Of a stretch of DNA of 64,000 nucleotides, positions 54,815 to 63,868 are shown piece after piece. Origin of the DNA: Wansuia hejianensis (GTDB lineage Bacteria > Bacillota > Clostridia > Lachnospirales > Lachnospiraceae); assembly GCF_014337215.1 (NCBI RefSeq), contig NZ_CP060635.1, positions 447,501 to 511,500 on the forward strand, in the 5' to 3' direction. Made by a program: the position numbers and the translations under genes. The notes beneath the pieces are model-generated. The model was not told the origin of the DNA and did not search any database. It worked only from the letters and a program-made list of their open reading frames with translations. How positions within the stretch are numbered: the first letter of the stretch is position 1; every line of letters starts with the position of its first letter.

Positions 54815-56203
54815 ATGACGTTAACGACTATCATATACGCGATGCGGGATTTTCTCTGGGGGCCGGTGATGCTGGTGCTGCTGGTTGGGACCGGGGTATT
54901 TCTGACGTTCCGGCTGAAATTCCTGCCATGGAGGAACCTGCCTCATGCTCTGAAGGCTGTTTTTCAGAAGGAGGATGGCAGGAAAGGAAGAGCGGATGGG
55001 GATATCACGCCGTTTCAGTCGCTGATGACGGCGCTGGCGGCCACCATCGGCACCGGAAATATTGTGGGTGTGGCCACTGCGCTGGTTTCCGGCGGGCCGG
55101 GAGCGCTGTTTTGGATGTGGATCAGCGCGCTGTTCGGGCTGTCCACGAAGTACGCGGAAAGCGTACTGGCAGTCAAGTACAGGGAGAAGAACGCTGCGGG
55201 TGAGTACGCAGGCGGCCCGATGTACGCCATGAAAAACGGGTTCCGCAATCAATGGCTGGGCAGCCTGCTGGGCTTCTGTTTTGCTCTGTTCACAGTGCTG
55301 GCGTCTTTTGGGATCGGCAATATCACCCAGGCAAATTCCATTGCCGGGGCCATGGAGGACACCTTCTATGTGCCTTCCTGGGTGACGGGGATTGCGCTGA
55401 TCGTATTGACGCTGATCGTGCTTATGGGCGGGATCAGGAGCATCGGGAAGGTCTGCGAGAAGCTGGTGCCCGCTATGGCCGTCATGTATGTGCTGTTCGC
55501 TCTGATTGTGATTATCTGTAATTTTTCCAATGTGCCGTCCGGGCTTGCGGATATCTTCTCCATGGCTTTTTCAGTGGAGTCTGTGGGTGGAGGCGTCGCG
55601 GGTACAGTGGTCATGCAGGCGGTCAAGTGGGGCGTGGCCCGGGGCGTTTTTTCCAATGAAGCCGGGCTGGGTTCCGCTCCGATCGCGGCGGCTGCGGCGA
55701 AGACAGACCATCCGTCGCGCCAGGGCTACATCAATATGACAGGAACATTCTTTGACACACTGATCGTGTGTACGATCACAGGGCTGGTGATCGCTTCTTC
55801 GGGCATGCTGGGAGTTCTGGACGGCAGCGGGGAGCCGGTTACGGGAGTCGCCCTGACGATTGCGGCTTTTTCCACAGTCCTTGGTAAATATGGAGGATAT
55901 ATCATAACGGTGGGCATCGCGCTGTTTGCCTTTTCAACGATTCTTGGCTGGGAATATTATGGGGAGAAGGCGCTGGAGTATCTGGTGAAGTCGCCGGCGG
56001 CCTGTAAATGCTACCGCCTGATCTTCTGCCTGATCTCTTATCTGGGCGCGACGACGGCGCTGAAGATGGTTTGGGCGTTTTCAGACGTGATGAACGGCCT
56101 GATGGCGATCCCTAACCTGATCTGCCTGATTGTCCTGAGCCGGGAAGTGGCAAAAGAGTGTTTTGAATATCAGAGAAAGTACATCAAACGGAATGGGAGA
56201 TGA
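54815..56203 (+). CDS. Sodium:alanine symporter (AGCS family)
   Basis: This 462-residue protein has about ten spans and the AGCS signatures FQSLMTALAATIGTGNIVGVATA, GGPGALFWMW, YAGGPMYAM and GVFSNEAGLGSAPIAAAAA. It takes up alanine or glycine with sodium. The start at 54815 has GAGGGGTGA upstream; an earlier frame from 54779 has none. It overlaps the next gene by four bases. Confidence 0.93.
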   Translation: MTLTTIIYAMRDFLWGPVMLVLLVGTGVFLTFRLKFLPWRNLPHALKAVFQKEDGRKGRADGDITPFQSLMTALAATIGTGNIVGVATALVSGGPGALFWMWISALFGLSTKYAESVLAVKYREKNAAGEYAGGPMYAMKNGFRNQWLGSLLGFCFALFTVLASFGIGNITQANSIAGAMEDTFYVPSWVTGIALIVLTLIVLMGGIRSIGKVCEKLVPAMAVMYVLFALIVIICNFSNVPSGLADIFSMAFSVESVGGGVAGTVVMQAVKWGVARGVFSNEAGLGSAPIAAAAAKTDHPSRQGYINMTGTFFDTLIVCTITGLVIASSGMLGVLDGSGEPVTGVALTIAAFSTVLGKYGGYIITVGIALFAFSTILGWEYYGEKALEYLVKSPAACKCYRLIFCLISYLGATTALKMVWAFSDVMNGLMAIPNLICLIVLSREVAKECFEYQRKYIKRNGR

Positions 56204-56559
56204 GTGCAGTGACTTGTAAAGAGGCCCAGAGCATGGTTCGGGAATACATAGCCGGTGAACTGCCGCCAAAGGAGCTGGAGCGGTTTATTGAGCACGTCAG
56301 AGGCTGCGGGAATTGCTATGAAGAGCTGGAGACATTCTTCATGATTGACCGGGCGGTCCGGTACCTGGATGAGGAAACAGAGCATTCTTTTAATCTTAAA
56401 ACGCTGCTGGAAAAGGATCTGAAGGAAAAAGAACATGCTCTGGCCCGGAAGAGAAGGAGTAAATGGGCGATTATCTGCCTGGCGGTCCTTGTGATTGTTC
56501 TCATGTGCCTGCTGCTTCTGGACGCGTTTGGAATATTCCAGATTTCCCGGCTGTTTTGA
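56200..56559 (+). CDS. Zinc-finger (HC2-like) membrane protein, orphan anti-sigma-like
   Basis: This 119-residue protein has an N-terminal zinc-finger region with C6, H32, C36 and C39 (CKEAQSMVREYIAG and FIEHVRGCGNCYEEL), a charged linker, and one membrane span (about 88-110). This is the ZAS/HC2 architecture of anti-sigma factors. No sigma gene is adjacent; the neighbours are an alanine symporter and polA. A regulatory role is inferred from architecture only. Confidence 0.8.
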   Translation: MSAVTCKEAQSMVREYIAGELPPKELERFIEHVRGCGNCYEELETFFMIDRAVRYLDEETEHSFNLKTLLEKDLKEKEHALARKRRSKWAIICLAVLVIVLMCLLLLDAFGIFQISRLF

Positions 56560-56578
56560 AAGAAAGGAAAAATTTTTC

Positions 56579-59215
56579 ATGAAAGAAAAAATTGTACTGA
56601 TTGACGGGCACAGCATTCTGAACAGGGCCTTTTACGGCCTTCCGAATCTGACGAATTCAGAGGGGCTGCATACCAATGCGGTCTACGGATTCCTGAACAT
56701 CCTGTTTAAAATTTTAGAGGAAGAGAAGCCACAGTATCTGACTGTGGCTTTCGACCTGCATGCGCCCACCTTCCGCCATGAAATGTATGCGGAATATAAA
56801 GGGACGAGAAAGCCCATGCCGGAGGAGCTGCGGGAACAGGTGCCTCTGATGAAGCAGGTGCTGGAGGCCATGGGGGTGAAAATCGCAGAGCAGGAAGGCT
56901 ATGAGGCCGATGATATTCTGGGAACTCTGGCCAGGCGCGGAGAACGGGAAGGGCGCGACGTGACCATCGTGTCCGGGGACAGGGATCTGCTGCAGCTGGC
57001 AACGGACACCATTCTGGTACGGATTCCAAAGACGCGCATGGGCAAGACTGTGATTGAAGATTACCATACGGCTGAGGTTCTGGAAAAATATCAGGTGACG
57101 CCGCCTCAGATCATTGATCTGAAGGCGCTGATGGGAGATACTTCTGACAACATACCGGGCATACCGGGAGTCGGGGAGAAGACGGCAACAAAGATCATCG
57201 CAGAATATGGCTCTGTGGAAAACGCCCATGAGCATCTGGAAGAGATCAAGCCGAAAAAGGCCATGGAATCCCTGAGAGATCATTACGATCTGGCAGAGCT
57301 GTCCAAGAAGCTGGCCACGATTGATACGGACAGTCCCATCGACTGGGATTATGAATCGGCCAGAATCGGCAGCCTGTACACGCCGGAGGCATACGACATA
57401 TTCCGGAGGCTGGATTTTAAGAATCTGCTGACCCGTTTTGACAGCCAGAAGGCGGAGAGCCTGAAGGGGCCGGAGGTGAAGCTCCTGGAGGAATTCCAGG
57501 AAGCGGAAGAGGCGTGCCGGAGGGCGGCCGCCGCCCGGAGGGCAGGAATCTGTATTTTGCCGGAGCAGGGGCAGATTGCCGGGCTTGCGGTGTCCCTTTC
57601 GGCAGAGGATACATTTTATATACCGGCCGGCGGCTTCCTCACACCAGATTATCTGAAGACAGTGGCGGAGCGTATCATGGCAGAGGTGCCGGAGGTCAGC
57701 ACCTTCGGGTTGAAGGGCCTGATGAAGTACGCGAGAGCGCCGCGGCAGGAAGGGTTCTTTGATATCCAGATCGCCGCCTATCTCCTGAATCCGCTGAAAT
57801 CTGTCTACACCTATGACGACATAGCGAAGGAATATCTGGGTGCGGTCATTCCATCGGCGGAGGATATTTTCGGCAGCGTGAAGCTTCCGGGGGCATCTGT
57901 GATGACGCCGGAGCAGGCGGCCTGCTATGCGGGGCAGACTGCTTTTGTGTCGCTGGCGGCCAGGGAACCCTTAAGCGGTGCGCTGGAGGAGCAGCATATG
58001 AAACAGCTGTTTCTGGAAATTGAAATGCCCCTGGTCTTCACCCTGGCAGATATGGAAGAGGCCGGAATTGAGGTGCATGCGGAAGAGCTTCAGGAATATG
58101 GAAGGAACCTGCAGGTCAGAATTGACGAGGTGGAGAAGAAGATCTATGAGCAGGCGGGAGAGACCTTTAACATCAACTCGCCCAAGCAGCTGGGAGTGAT
58201 CCTCTTTGAGAAGCTGAAGCTGACCGGCGGAAAGAAGACGAAGAGCGGCTATTCTACAGCCGCTGACGTGCTGGAGCGTCTGGCGCCGGATGCGCCGGTT
58301 GTGGCTGATATCCTGGAATACCGGCAGTTAACCAAGCTGAAGTCTACCTACGCGGATGGGCTGATGAATTACGTGGCGGCGGACGGCAGGATTCATTCGA
58401 GCTTTAACCAGACGATCACAGCCACGGGGCGGATCAGCAGCACAGATCCGAACCTGCAGAACATTCCGGTCAGAATGGAGCTGGGACGGCAGATCCGGAA
58501 GGTTTTTGTGGCGAAAGAGGGCTGCGTCTTTATTGACGCGGATTATTCTCAGATCGAACTGCGGGTGCTGGCACATCTCTCTGGTGATGAGAAGCTGATC
58601 CAGGCTTACCGGGAGGCCAGCGATATCCACAGGATCACGGCTTCAGAGGTGTTCCATGTGCCCTTTGACCAGGTCACGCCATTGCAGAGGCGGAATGCCA
58701 AGGCTGTTAACTTCGGCATTGTCTATGGGATCAGCTCCTTCGGCCTGAGCCAGGATCTGAGCATCAGCCGGAAGGAAGCCGCGGATTACATCGAAAAGTA
58801 TTTCCAGACTTACCCGAAGATCAAGGAATTCCTGGACAGGACGGTGAAGGAAGCGAAGGATAAGGGGTATGTGGACACCATGTTTGGGCGCCGCCGTCCG
58901 GTGCCGGAGCTGAAATCCAGCAATTACATGCAGCGTTCCTTTGGGGAACGGGTTGCCATGAATTCGCCGATCCAGGGAACGGCTGCCGACATTATCAAGA
59001 TTGCGATGATCCGCGTCAACGAACGACTGAAGAGGGAACAGCGGAAGGCACGTCTCCTGCTGCAGGTTCACGATGAGCTGCTGATTGAATGTCCCATGGA
59101 GGAAGTGGATCAGGTATGCGCTCTTCTGGAGGAAGAGATGAGAGGGGCCGCCAGTCTGGCAGTGGAGCTGGAGGTTGACATGCACACCGGTAAGAACTGG
59201 TATGAAGCGAAATAG
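56579..59215 (+). CDS. polA: DNA polymerase I
   Basis: This 878-residue enzyme fills gaps and removes RNA primers. The 5' nuclease domain (1 to about 290) has LIDGHSILNRAFYGLP, EADDILGTLA and SGDRDLLQL; the polymerase domain has motif A DADYSQIELRVLAH, motif B RRNAKAVNFGIVYG and motif C VHDELLIE. The central 3'-5' exonuclease-like region lacks the catalytic DxE (it reads ILPEQGQIAGLAVS), so proofreading is probably absent, as in Bacillus. The start at 56579 has AAAGGA upstream; an upstream frame overlaps the zinc-finger gene. Confidence 0.96.
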   Translation: MKEKIVLIDGHSILNRAFYGLPNLTNSEGLHTNAVYGFLNILFKILEEEKPQYLTVAFDLHAPTFRHEMYAEYKGTRKPMPEELREQVPLMKQVLEAMGVKIAEQEGYEADDILGTLARRGEREGRDVTIVSGDRDLLQLATDTILVRIPKTRMGKTVIEDYHTAEVLEKYQVTPPQIIDLKALMGDTSDNIPGIPGVGEKTATKIIAEYGSVENAHEHLEEIKPKKAMESLRDHYDLAELSKKLATIDTDSPIDWDYESARIGSLYTPEAYDIFRRLDFKNLLTRFDSQKAESLKGPEVKLLEEFQEAEEACRRAAAARRAGICILPEQGQIAGLAVSLSAEDTFYIPAGGFLTPDYLKTVAERIMAEVPEVSTFGLKGLMKYARAPRQEGFFDIQIAAYLLNPLKSVYTYDDIAKEYLGAVIPSAEDIFGSVKLPGASVMTPEQAACYAGQTAFVSLAAREPLSGALEEQHMKQLFLEIEMPLVFTLADMEEAGIEVHAEELQEYGRNLQVRIDEVEKKIYEQAGETFNINSPKQLGVILFEKLKLTGGKKTKSGYSTAADVLERLAPDAPVVADILEYRQLTKLKSTYADGLMNYVAADGRIHSSFNQTITATGRISSTDPNLQNIPVRMELGRQIRKVFVAKEGCVFIDADYSQIELRVLAHLSGDEKLIQAYREASDIHRITASEVFHVPFDQVTPLQRRNAKAVNFGIVYGISSFGLSQDLSISRKEAADYIEKYFQTYPKIKEFLDRTVKEAKDKGYVDTMFGRRRPVPELKSSNYMQRSFGERVAMNSPIQGTAADIIKIAMIRVNERLKREQRKARLLLQVHDELLIECPMEEVDQVCALLEEEMRGAASLAVELEVDMHTGKNWYEAK

Positions 59216-59238
59216 GTGGAGGCAGAGGAAGTATACAG

Positions 59239-59838
59239 ATGAGAACCATAGGGATTACAGGGGGAGTCGGCGCCGGAAAAAGTGAGGTGATGGCATACCT
59301 CCAGAGACAGTATGAGGCCGCCGTCATCCGGGCGGATGATGTGGGGCATCTGCTGATGGAGAGAGGAAATACCTGTTATGACAGGATTCTGGGACTTTTT
59401 GGGCGGGCGGTGCTGTCCGGGGACGGGGAACTGGATCGGAAGGCGATTGCAGGACGGGTGTTCCGGGAACCGGAGCTTTTGAAGGCGCTGAACGATATAG
59501 TTCATCCGGCGGTGAAAGCATATGTCCTGCATGCCTTTGAACAGGAGCGTAAAAAGGGCAGGAAATTTGTATTTCTGGAGGCGGCTTTGCTTGTTGAAGA
59601 AAAATATGATGTAATCTGCGATGAATTGTGGTATGTTTATGCAGAGGAGCCTGTGCGGGTGGAGCGGCTGAGGAAAAGCCGGCAGTATTCAGAGGAAAAG
59701 ATACGGAATATGATGGCCAGCCAGCTGACAGAGGAGGAATTCCGGAAGGCCTGCTGCTTTGTCCTGGACAACAGCGGGGATTTTCAGCACACAGCCAGGC
59801 AGATTGATCAGAGGATGAGACAGTATGAGATTATGTAG
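59239..59838 (+). CDS. coaE: Dephospho-CoA kinase
   Basis: This 199-residue enzyme phosphorylates dephospho-CoA in the last step of coenzyme A synthesis. The P-loop is GGVGAGKS (8-15), and RADDVGHLLM and VFLEAALLVEE match the CoA-binding and lid regions. It overlaps the metallo-beta-lactamase gene by 14 bases. polA followed by coaE is a common order in Firmicutes. Confidence 0.95.
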   Translation: MRTIGITGGVGAGKSEVMAYLQRQYEAAVIRADDVGHLLMERGNTCYDRILGLFGRAVLSGDGELDRKAIAGRVFREPELLKALNDIVHPAVKAYVLHAFEQERKKGRKFVFLEAALLVEEKYDVICDELWYVYAEEPVRVERLRKSRQYSEEKIRNMMASQLTEEEFRKACCFVLDNSGDFQHTARQIDQRMRQYEIM

Positions 59839-60622
59839 CATAGCCAGCGGCAGCAGCGGGAACTGCATCTATGCTGGAAGCGGTACGACAAATGTATTAA
59901 TTGACGCGGGAATCAGCGGCAAACGGATTGAGCAGGGGTTGAATTCCATAGGAATTACAGGAAAAGACTTAGACGCGGTGATGATCACGCATGAACATTC
60001 CGACCACATCAAGGGACTGGGCGTCCTGGCGCGAAAGCAGGGGATTCCCATCTACGCCACGAAAGAGACTTATGACGCGATCCTGGCCTGCCCTACACTG
60101 GGGCAGATACCGGAGGGACTGTATCATGAGATAGAGCCGGACCGGCAGGTAGAGATCGGGGATATGAAGATCGATCCGTTTTCAATCTCCCATGACGCTG
60201 CCAATCCGGTGGGATACCGGATCAGCAGCGGCAAGCGGTCCGCGGCGGTGGCGACGGACCTGGGAGTTTACGATACATATATCATCAACCACCTGCAGTC
60301 TCTGGATGTGCTTCTGCTGGAAGCGAACCATGATGTCCATATGCTGGAGGTAGGCGTTTATCCTTACTATCTCAAGCGGAGAATACTGGGGAACAGAGGG
60401 CATCTGTCCAATGAGATGGCAGGGCAGCTGCTATGTGAGCTGCTCCACGACAATATGAAGCAGGTTGTTCTGGGCCATTTAAGCAAAGAAAATAATTATC
60501 CTGCGTTGGCCTATGAGACCGTGTGCGCGGAGGTGACTATGGGAGACAACCCCTATCGTTCCAGGGATTTCCATATCAGTGTGGCAAAACGGGACGAGGT
60601 CTGTGAGGTTATTGAGTTTTAA
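59825..60622 (+). CDS. Metallo-beta-lactamase-fold hydrolase, WalJ/YycJ-like
   Basis: This 265-residue protein starts MRLCSIASGSSGNC and has THEHSDHIKG (metal ligands H56, H58, D60, H61), SHDAANPVGY and a C-terminal histidine in LGHLSKENNYP. This is the WalJ (YycJ) family, single-domain nucleases thought to act in DNA repair. Here it is not with walRK but in a polA-coaE operon, consistent with a DNA role. Confidence 0.9.
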   Translation: MRLCSIASGSSGNCIYAGSGTTNVLIDAGISGKRIEQGLNSIGITGKDLDAVMITHEHSDHIKGLGVLARKQGIPIYATKETYDAILACPTLGQIPEGLYHEIEPDRQVEIGDMKIDPFSISHDAANPVGYRISSGKRSAAVATDLGVYDTYIINHLQSLDVLLLEANHDVHMLEVGVYPYYLKRRILGNRGHLSNEMAGQLLCELLHDNMKQVVLGHLSKENNYPALAYETVCAEVTMGDNPYRSRDFHISVAKRDEVCEVIEF

Positions 60623-60651
60623 AAGGTGTGGAGTGAATAAGGAGGAGACAG

Positions 60652-60924
60652 ATGAAAAAGACAATCATAACAGTGGTAGGCCGTGACACGGTGGGAATTA
60701 TCGCCAAAGTCTGCAACTATCTGGCGGAGAATCAGGTGAATATTGAAGATATCACCCAGACGATCCTGCAGGGATATTTTAATATGATGATGGTGACAGA
60801 CACTTCCAAAGCATCCAAATCCGGCGGTGAGCTGGCGGAGGACTTAAAAGAGCTGGGCGAGAAAATCGGAGTTGTGATCCGCTGCCAGCATGAAGATATT
60901 TTCAACATGATGCACCGGATATAA
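60652..60924 (+). CDS. ACT-domain protein (UPF0237)
   Basis: This 90-residue protein is a stand-alone ACT domain ([35 protein letters not shown]). It resembles GcvR-type regulators. It is almost always followed by a DUF711 protein, as here, 26 bases apart. A ligand such as an amino acid is inferred. Confidence 0.92.
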   Translation: MKKTIITVVGRDTVGIIAKVCNYLAENQVNIEDITQTILQGYFNMMMVTDTSKASKSGGELAEDLKELGEKIGVVIRCQHEDIFNMMHRI

Positions 60925-60949
60925 GCGCGTAGGGAAGGGGCTGAAACCT

Positions 60950-62314
60950 ATGATTAATATGTTTGAAGTGAACGAAACCAACCAGATGATCGAACAGGAG
61001 AATCTGGACGTGCGGACGATCACCCTTGGCATCAGTCTGCTGGATTGTATCGATTCCAGCCTGGACAAGGTAAACCGCAAGATTTATGACAAGATTACAA
61101 CCCAGGCCCGCCATCTGGTGGAGACGGGAAGAGAGATAGAAGCGGAATTCGGAATCCCCATTGTGAATAAGAGGATTTCTGTGACTCCTGCCGCTCTGGT
61201 GGGAGGCGCGGCCTGCCGGACGCCGGAGGATTTCGTGACTGTGGCGGAGACGCTGGACAGGGCGGCCCATGAGGTGGGAGTGAACTTCATCGGCGGTTAT
61301 TCTGCGCTGGTATCCAAGGGCATGACCAGGGCAGATGAGCTGCTGATCCGTTCAATTCCCATGGCTCTGGCCCGGACAGAGCGTGTCTGCAGCTCCGTTA
61401 ACGTAGGTTCCACGAAGAGCGGGATCAATATGGATGCGGTCAAGCTGATGGGTGAGATAGTGAAAATGACGGCAGAAAGCACGAAAGATAACAGCTGTAT
61501 GGGCTGTGCGAAGCTGGTAGTTTTCTGCAATGCGCCGGATGATAACCCCTTTATGGCGGGAGCCTTCCACGGAGTGACTGAGGCGGACGCCATCATTAAC
61601 GTGGGCGTTTCCGGACCGGGCGTTGTGAAGCATGCGTTGGAAAAGGTGCGCGGAGAAAGCTTCGAGGTGCTCTGCGAGACCATTAAGAAGACGGCCTTCA
61701 AGGTGACAAGAGTCGGACAGCTGGTGGCCCGTGAGGCGTCCCGGCGGCTGGACGTGCCCTTTGGAATCATTGACCTTTCCCTGGCCCCGACGCCGGCCAT
61801 CGGTGATTCCGTGGCGGAGATTCTGGAAGAGATCGGCCTGGAAGCAGCAGGAGCGCCGGGCACGACCGCCGCGCTGGCACTGCTGAATGACCAGGTGAAG
61901 AAAGGGGGCGTTATGGCGTCCTCCTATGTGGGAGGCCTGAGCGGCGCTTTTATACCAGTCAGCGAGGATCAGGGGATGATTGACGCGGTGAATGAGGGCG
62001 CCCTTACCCTGGAGAAGCTGGAGGCCATGACCTGCGTCTGTTCCGTGGGACTGGATATGATCGCCATTCCGGGCGATACGAAGGCTTCCACCATTTCGGG
62101 CATCATTGCTGATGAGATGGCCATTGGGATGATCAACCAGAAGACGACGGCCGTCCGCCTGATTCCCGTAATCGGGAAGGGCGTGGGGGAGACCGTTGAA
62201 TTCGGCGGCCTGCTGGGCTATGCCCCCATTATGCCGGTGAATCAGTTCTCCTGCGAGGCCTTTGTTAACCGCACAGGGAGAATCCCCGCTCCGATCCACA
62301 GTTTTAAAAACTGA
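60950..62314 (+). CDS. DUF711 (UPF0210) family protein
   Basis: This 454-residue protein matches the DUF711/PFL-like family along its length ([71 protein letters not shown]). Its fold is related to glycyl-radical-type barrels but it lacks a radical site; its function is unknown. It always pairs with the ACT gene upstream, suggesting an amino-acid-sensing role. Confidence 0.92.
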   Translation: MINMFEVNETNQMIEQENLDVRTITLGISLLDCIDSSLDKVNRKIYDKITTQARHLVETGREIEAEFGIPIVNKRISVTPAALVGGAACRTPEDFVTVAETLDRAAHEVGVNFIGGYSALVSKGMTRADELLIRSIPMALARTERVCSSVNVGSTKSGINMDAVKLMGEIVKMTAESTKDNSCMGCAKLVVFCNAPDDNPFMAGAFHGVTEADAIINVGVSGPGVVKHALEKVRGESFEVLCETIKKTAFKVTRVGQLVAREASRRLDVPFGIIDLSLAPTPAIGDSVAEILEEIGLEAAGAPGTTAALALLNDQVKKGGVMASSYVGGLSGAFIPVSEDQGMIDAVNEGALTLEKLEAMTCVCSVGLDMIAIPGDTKASTISGIIADEMAIGMINQKTTAVRLIPVIGKGVGETVEFGGLLGYAPIMPVNQFSCEAFVNRTGRIPAPIHSFKN

Positions 62315-62340
62315 GAAGCGGCCTGCGGGCGCATGGAAAA

Positions 62341-62390
62341 ATCCGGGAAAGTACCTTGAACTAAAGGTACTTTCCCGGATTTTATTATGG
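62341..62390. terminator. Terminator after DUF711, shared with the small minus-strand gene
   Basis: CCGGGAAAGTACCTT pairs perfectly with AAGGTACTTTCCCGG, followed by ATTTTATT. It lies between convergent genes. Confidence 0.92.
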
Positions 62391-62404
62391 GCTAAAAGGG
62401 ATAA

Positions 62405-62536
62405 CTATTCTTCTTCCTCATGGGGGGATTCAATGAGAAATCCGCCCCGTTCAACGAATTCATCGGCCTTTTTTGCGATCCGGTATCCGACCGCCGCGAT
62501 TATGGATAAGATGAGAATTATTCCGGCTATTTCCAT
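62405..62536 (-). CDS. Small single-span membrane protein of 43 residues
   Basis: A short minus-strand gene reads MEIAGIILILSIIAAVGYRI, AKKADEFVERGGF and LIESPHEEEE. It has one membrane span (about residues 3-19) followed by a charged cytoplasmic tail. AAGGGGTGA lies at ribosome-site distance before the ATG, and an extended -10 TGG-TATAGT is about 30 bases further upstream. The function is unknown. It is shorter than usual annotation limits. Confidence 0.7.
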   Translation of the reverse strand: MEIAGIILILSIIAAVGYRIAKKADEFVERGGFLIESPHEEEE

Positions 62537-62726
62537 AATATCACCCCTTCTTTCTTACTTTTACTATACCAGAAGCAGCCTAAAGAAAGGATTATGGCTT
62601 GAGAGCTCATATAAAGATTTTGTAAAGAACCAGAATTCTTTATACAATCTTAATACTACAGCATATTTCTTAATCCGGAATTAATCGTGTCTGATGTAAA
62701 ATGAATGGACAGTAGGAGGGGTTTGT

Positions 62727-63371
62727 GTGAAATCAATATTGATTATAGGGCTGGGACGTTTTGGCCGGCATATGGCCTATAAATTTCTGGAAGAGCATAA
62801 TGAAGTCCTGGCTGTGGATAAGAGAGAAGAGAGGGCCGAAACAGTTGTCGACCGGATTAAGGATATAGAGATTGGCGACGCCACTGATGAAACTTTCATC
62901 GCATCGCTGGGAGTGGGTAATTTTGATCTCTGTGTGGTGGCCATAGGCGACAACTTTCAGACGGCGCTGGAGATCACCGTTCTTCTGAAGGACCATGGGG
63001 CGAAGTACATTTTGGCCAGAGCCAGCAGGGATGTTCATAGAAAGCTGCTGCTGCGGAATGGAGCCGACCATGTGGTTTATGCGGAACGGGAGATGGCGGA
63101 GCGTCTGGCGGTCAAATACGGGTCCAAAAACGTATTTGATTATATTGAACTGACGCCTGAGGTGGCTATATATGAAGTGGCCGTGCCGGAAAGCTGGTAC
63201 GGGAAGAGCATTATTGAGAAATCTATCAGGACTAAATACCATATCAGTATACTGGCAACCAAAGAGGGAGGGAAGATTTATCCCCTGCCGCAGCCGGATC
63301 ATGTATTCCAGGCGAAAGAAACTCTGATGGTGATGGGCGGCCACGATGATATTAAGAAGCTGACCCAGTAG
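62727..63371 (+). CDS. Potassium channel regulatory subunit KtrA/TrkA-N family
   Basis: This 214-residue protein has an RCK_N domain with the nucleotide site GLGRFG (8-13) and VDKREERAE, and an RCK_C domain from about residue 130 (VAIYEVAVPESWYGKSI). It gates a KtrB/TrkH-type potassium channel, whose gene is not in this window. RCK_C domains of Firmicute KtrA bind cyclic-di-AMP. The GTG at 62727 has AGGAGGGG upstream. Confidence 0.92.
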   Translation: MKSILIIGLGRFGRHMAYKFLEEHNEVLAVDKREERAETVVDRIKDIEIGDATDETFIASLGVGNFDLCVVAIGDNFQTALEITVLLKDHGAKYILARASRDVHRKLLLRNGADHVVYAEREMAERLAVKYGSKNVFDYIELTPEVAIYEVAVPESWYGKSIIEKSIRTKYHISILATKEGGKIYPLPQPDHVFQAKETLMVMGGHDDIKKLTQ

Positions 63372-63398
63372 GAGGGCATTTGACCAGGAAAGGCTGAG

Positions 63399-63431
63399 GA
63401 GAAGAACTGCAGAGGTTCTTCTCTTTTTTTT
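63399..63431 (+). terminator. Terminator after the KtrA-like gene
   Basis: GAGAAGAAC pairs with GTTCTTCTC, followed by eight T. Confidence 0.93.
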
Positions 63432-63515
63432 ATCCTTTTTTAATGTCTGGGTGCAGATCTTTACAGGGGATTTATATCAGACATGGTATGATACGCCATA
63501 TGAAAGGAGACTGTT

Positions 63516-63854
63516 ATGAAGCTGGTTTATGCAATTATCGGAAATGAGAATTCAGAACTGCTGATTTCAGAACTGAGTGCCCGGGGCTTCCAGGCGACGA
63601 AACTTTCTTCCACCGGAGGATTTCTAAAACGGGGAAATACGACCCTGATGATAGGCACGGAAGATGAAAATGTGCAGAAAGCCACTGCGATAATCCGGGA
63701 GGTCTGCGGAGAACGGAAAAATATAGAGGTGAATATGCCCTTTATAAGTCCCTCCGGCGGGGCTCCCATGTACTGCAGCTCGGTACCGCAGAGAATGGAA
63801 GTAGGCGGCGCAGTGATTTTCGTGTTAGATGTCAGCTATTATGAAAAAATATAA
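63516..63854 (+). CDS. Cyclic-di-AMP receptor, PstA/DarA family (DUF970)
   Basis: This 112-residue PII-like protein matches DarA/PstA: KLVYAIIGNENSELLISELSARGFQATKLSSTGGFLKRGNTTLMIG, with VEVGGAVIFVLD-like ending. Members are trimeric cyclic-di-AMP binding proteins. AAAGGAG precedes the ATG, and an extended -10 TGG-TATGAT ends at 63492. dapA follows by 14 bases. Confidence 0.92.
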   Translation: MKLVYAIIGNENSELLISELSARGFQATKLSSTGGFLKRGNTTLMIGTEDENVQKATAIIREVCGERKNIEVNMPFISPSGGAPMYCSSVPQRMEVGGAVIFVLDVSYYEKI

Positions 63855-63868
63855 GGAGATTAAAGATT

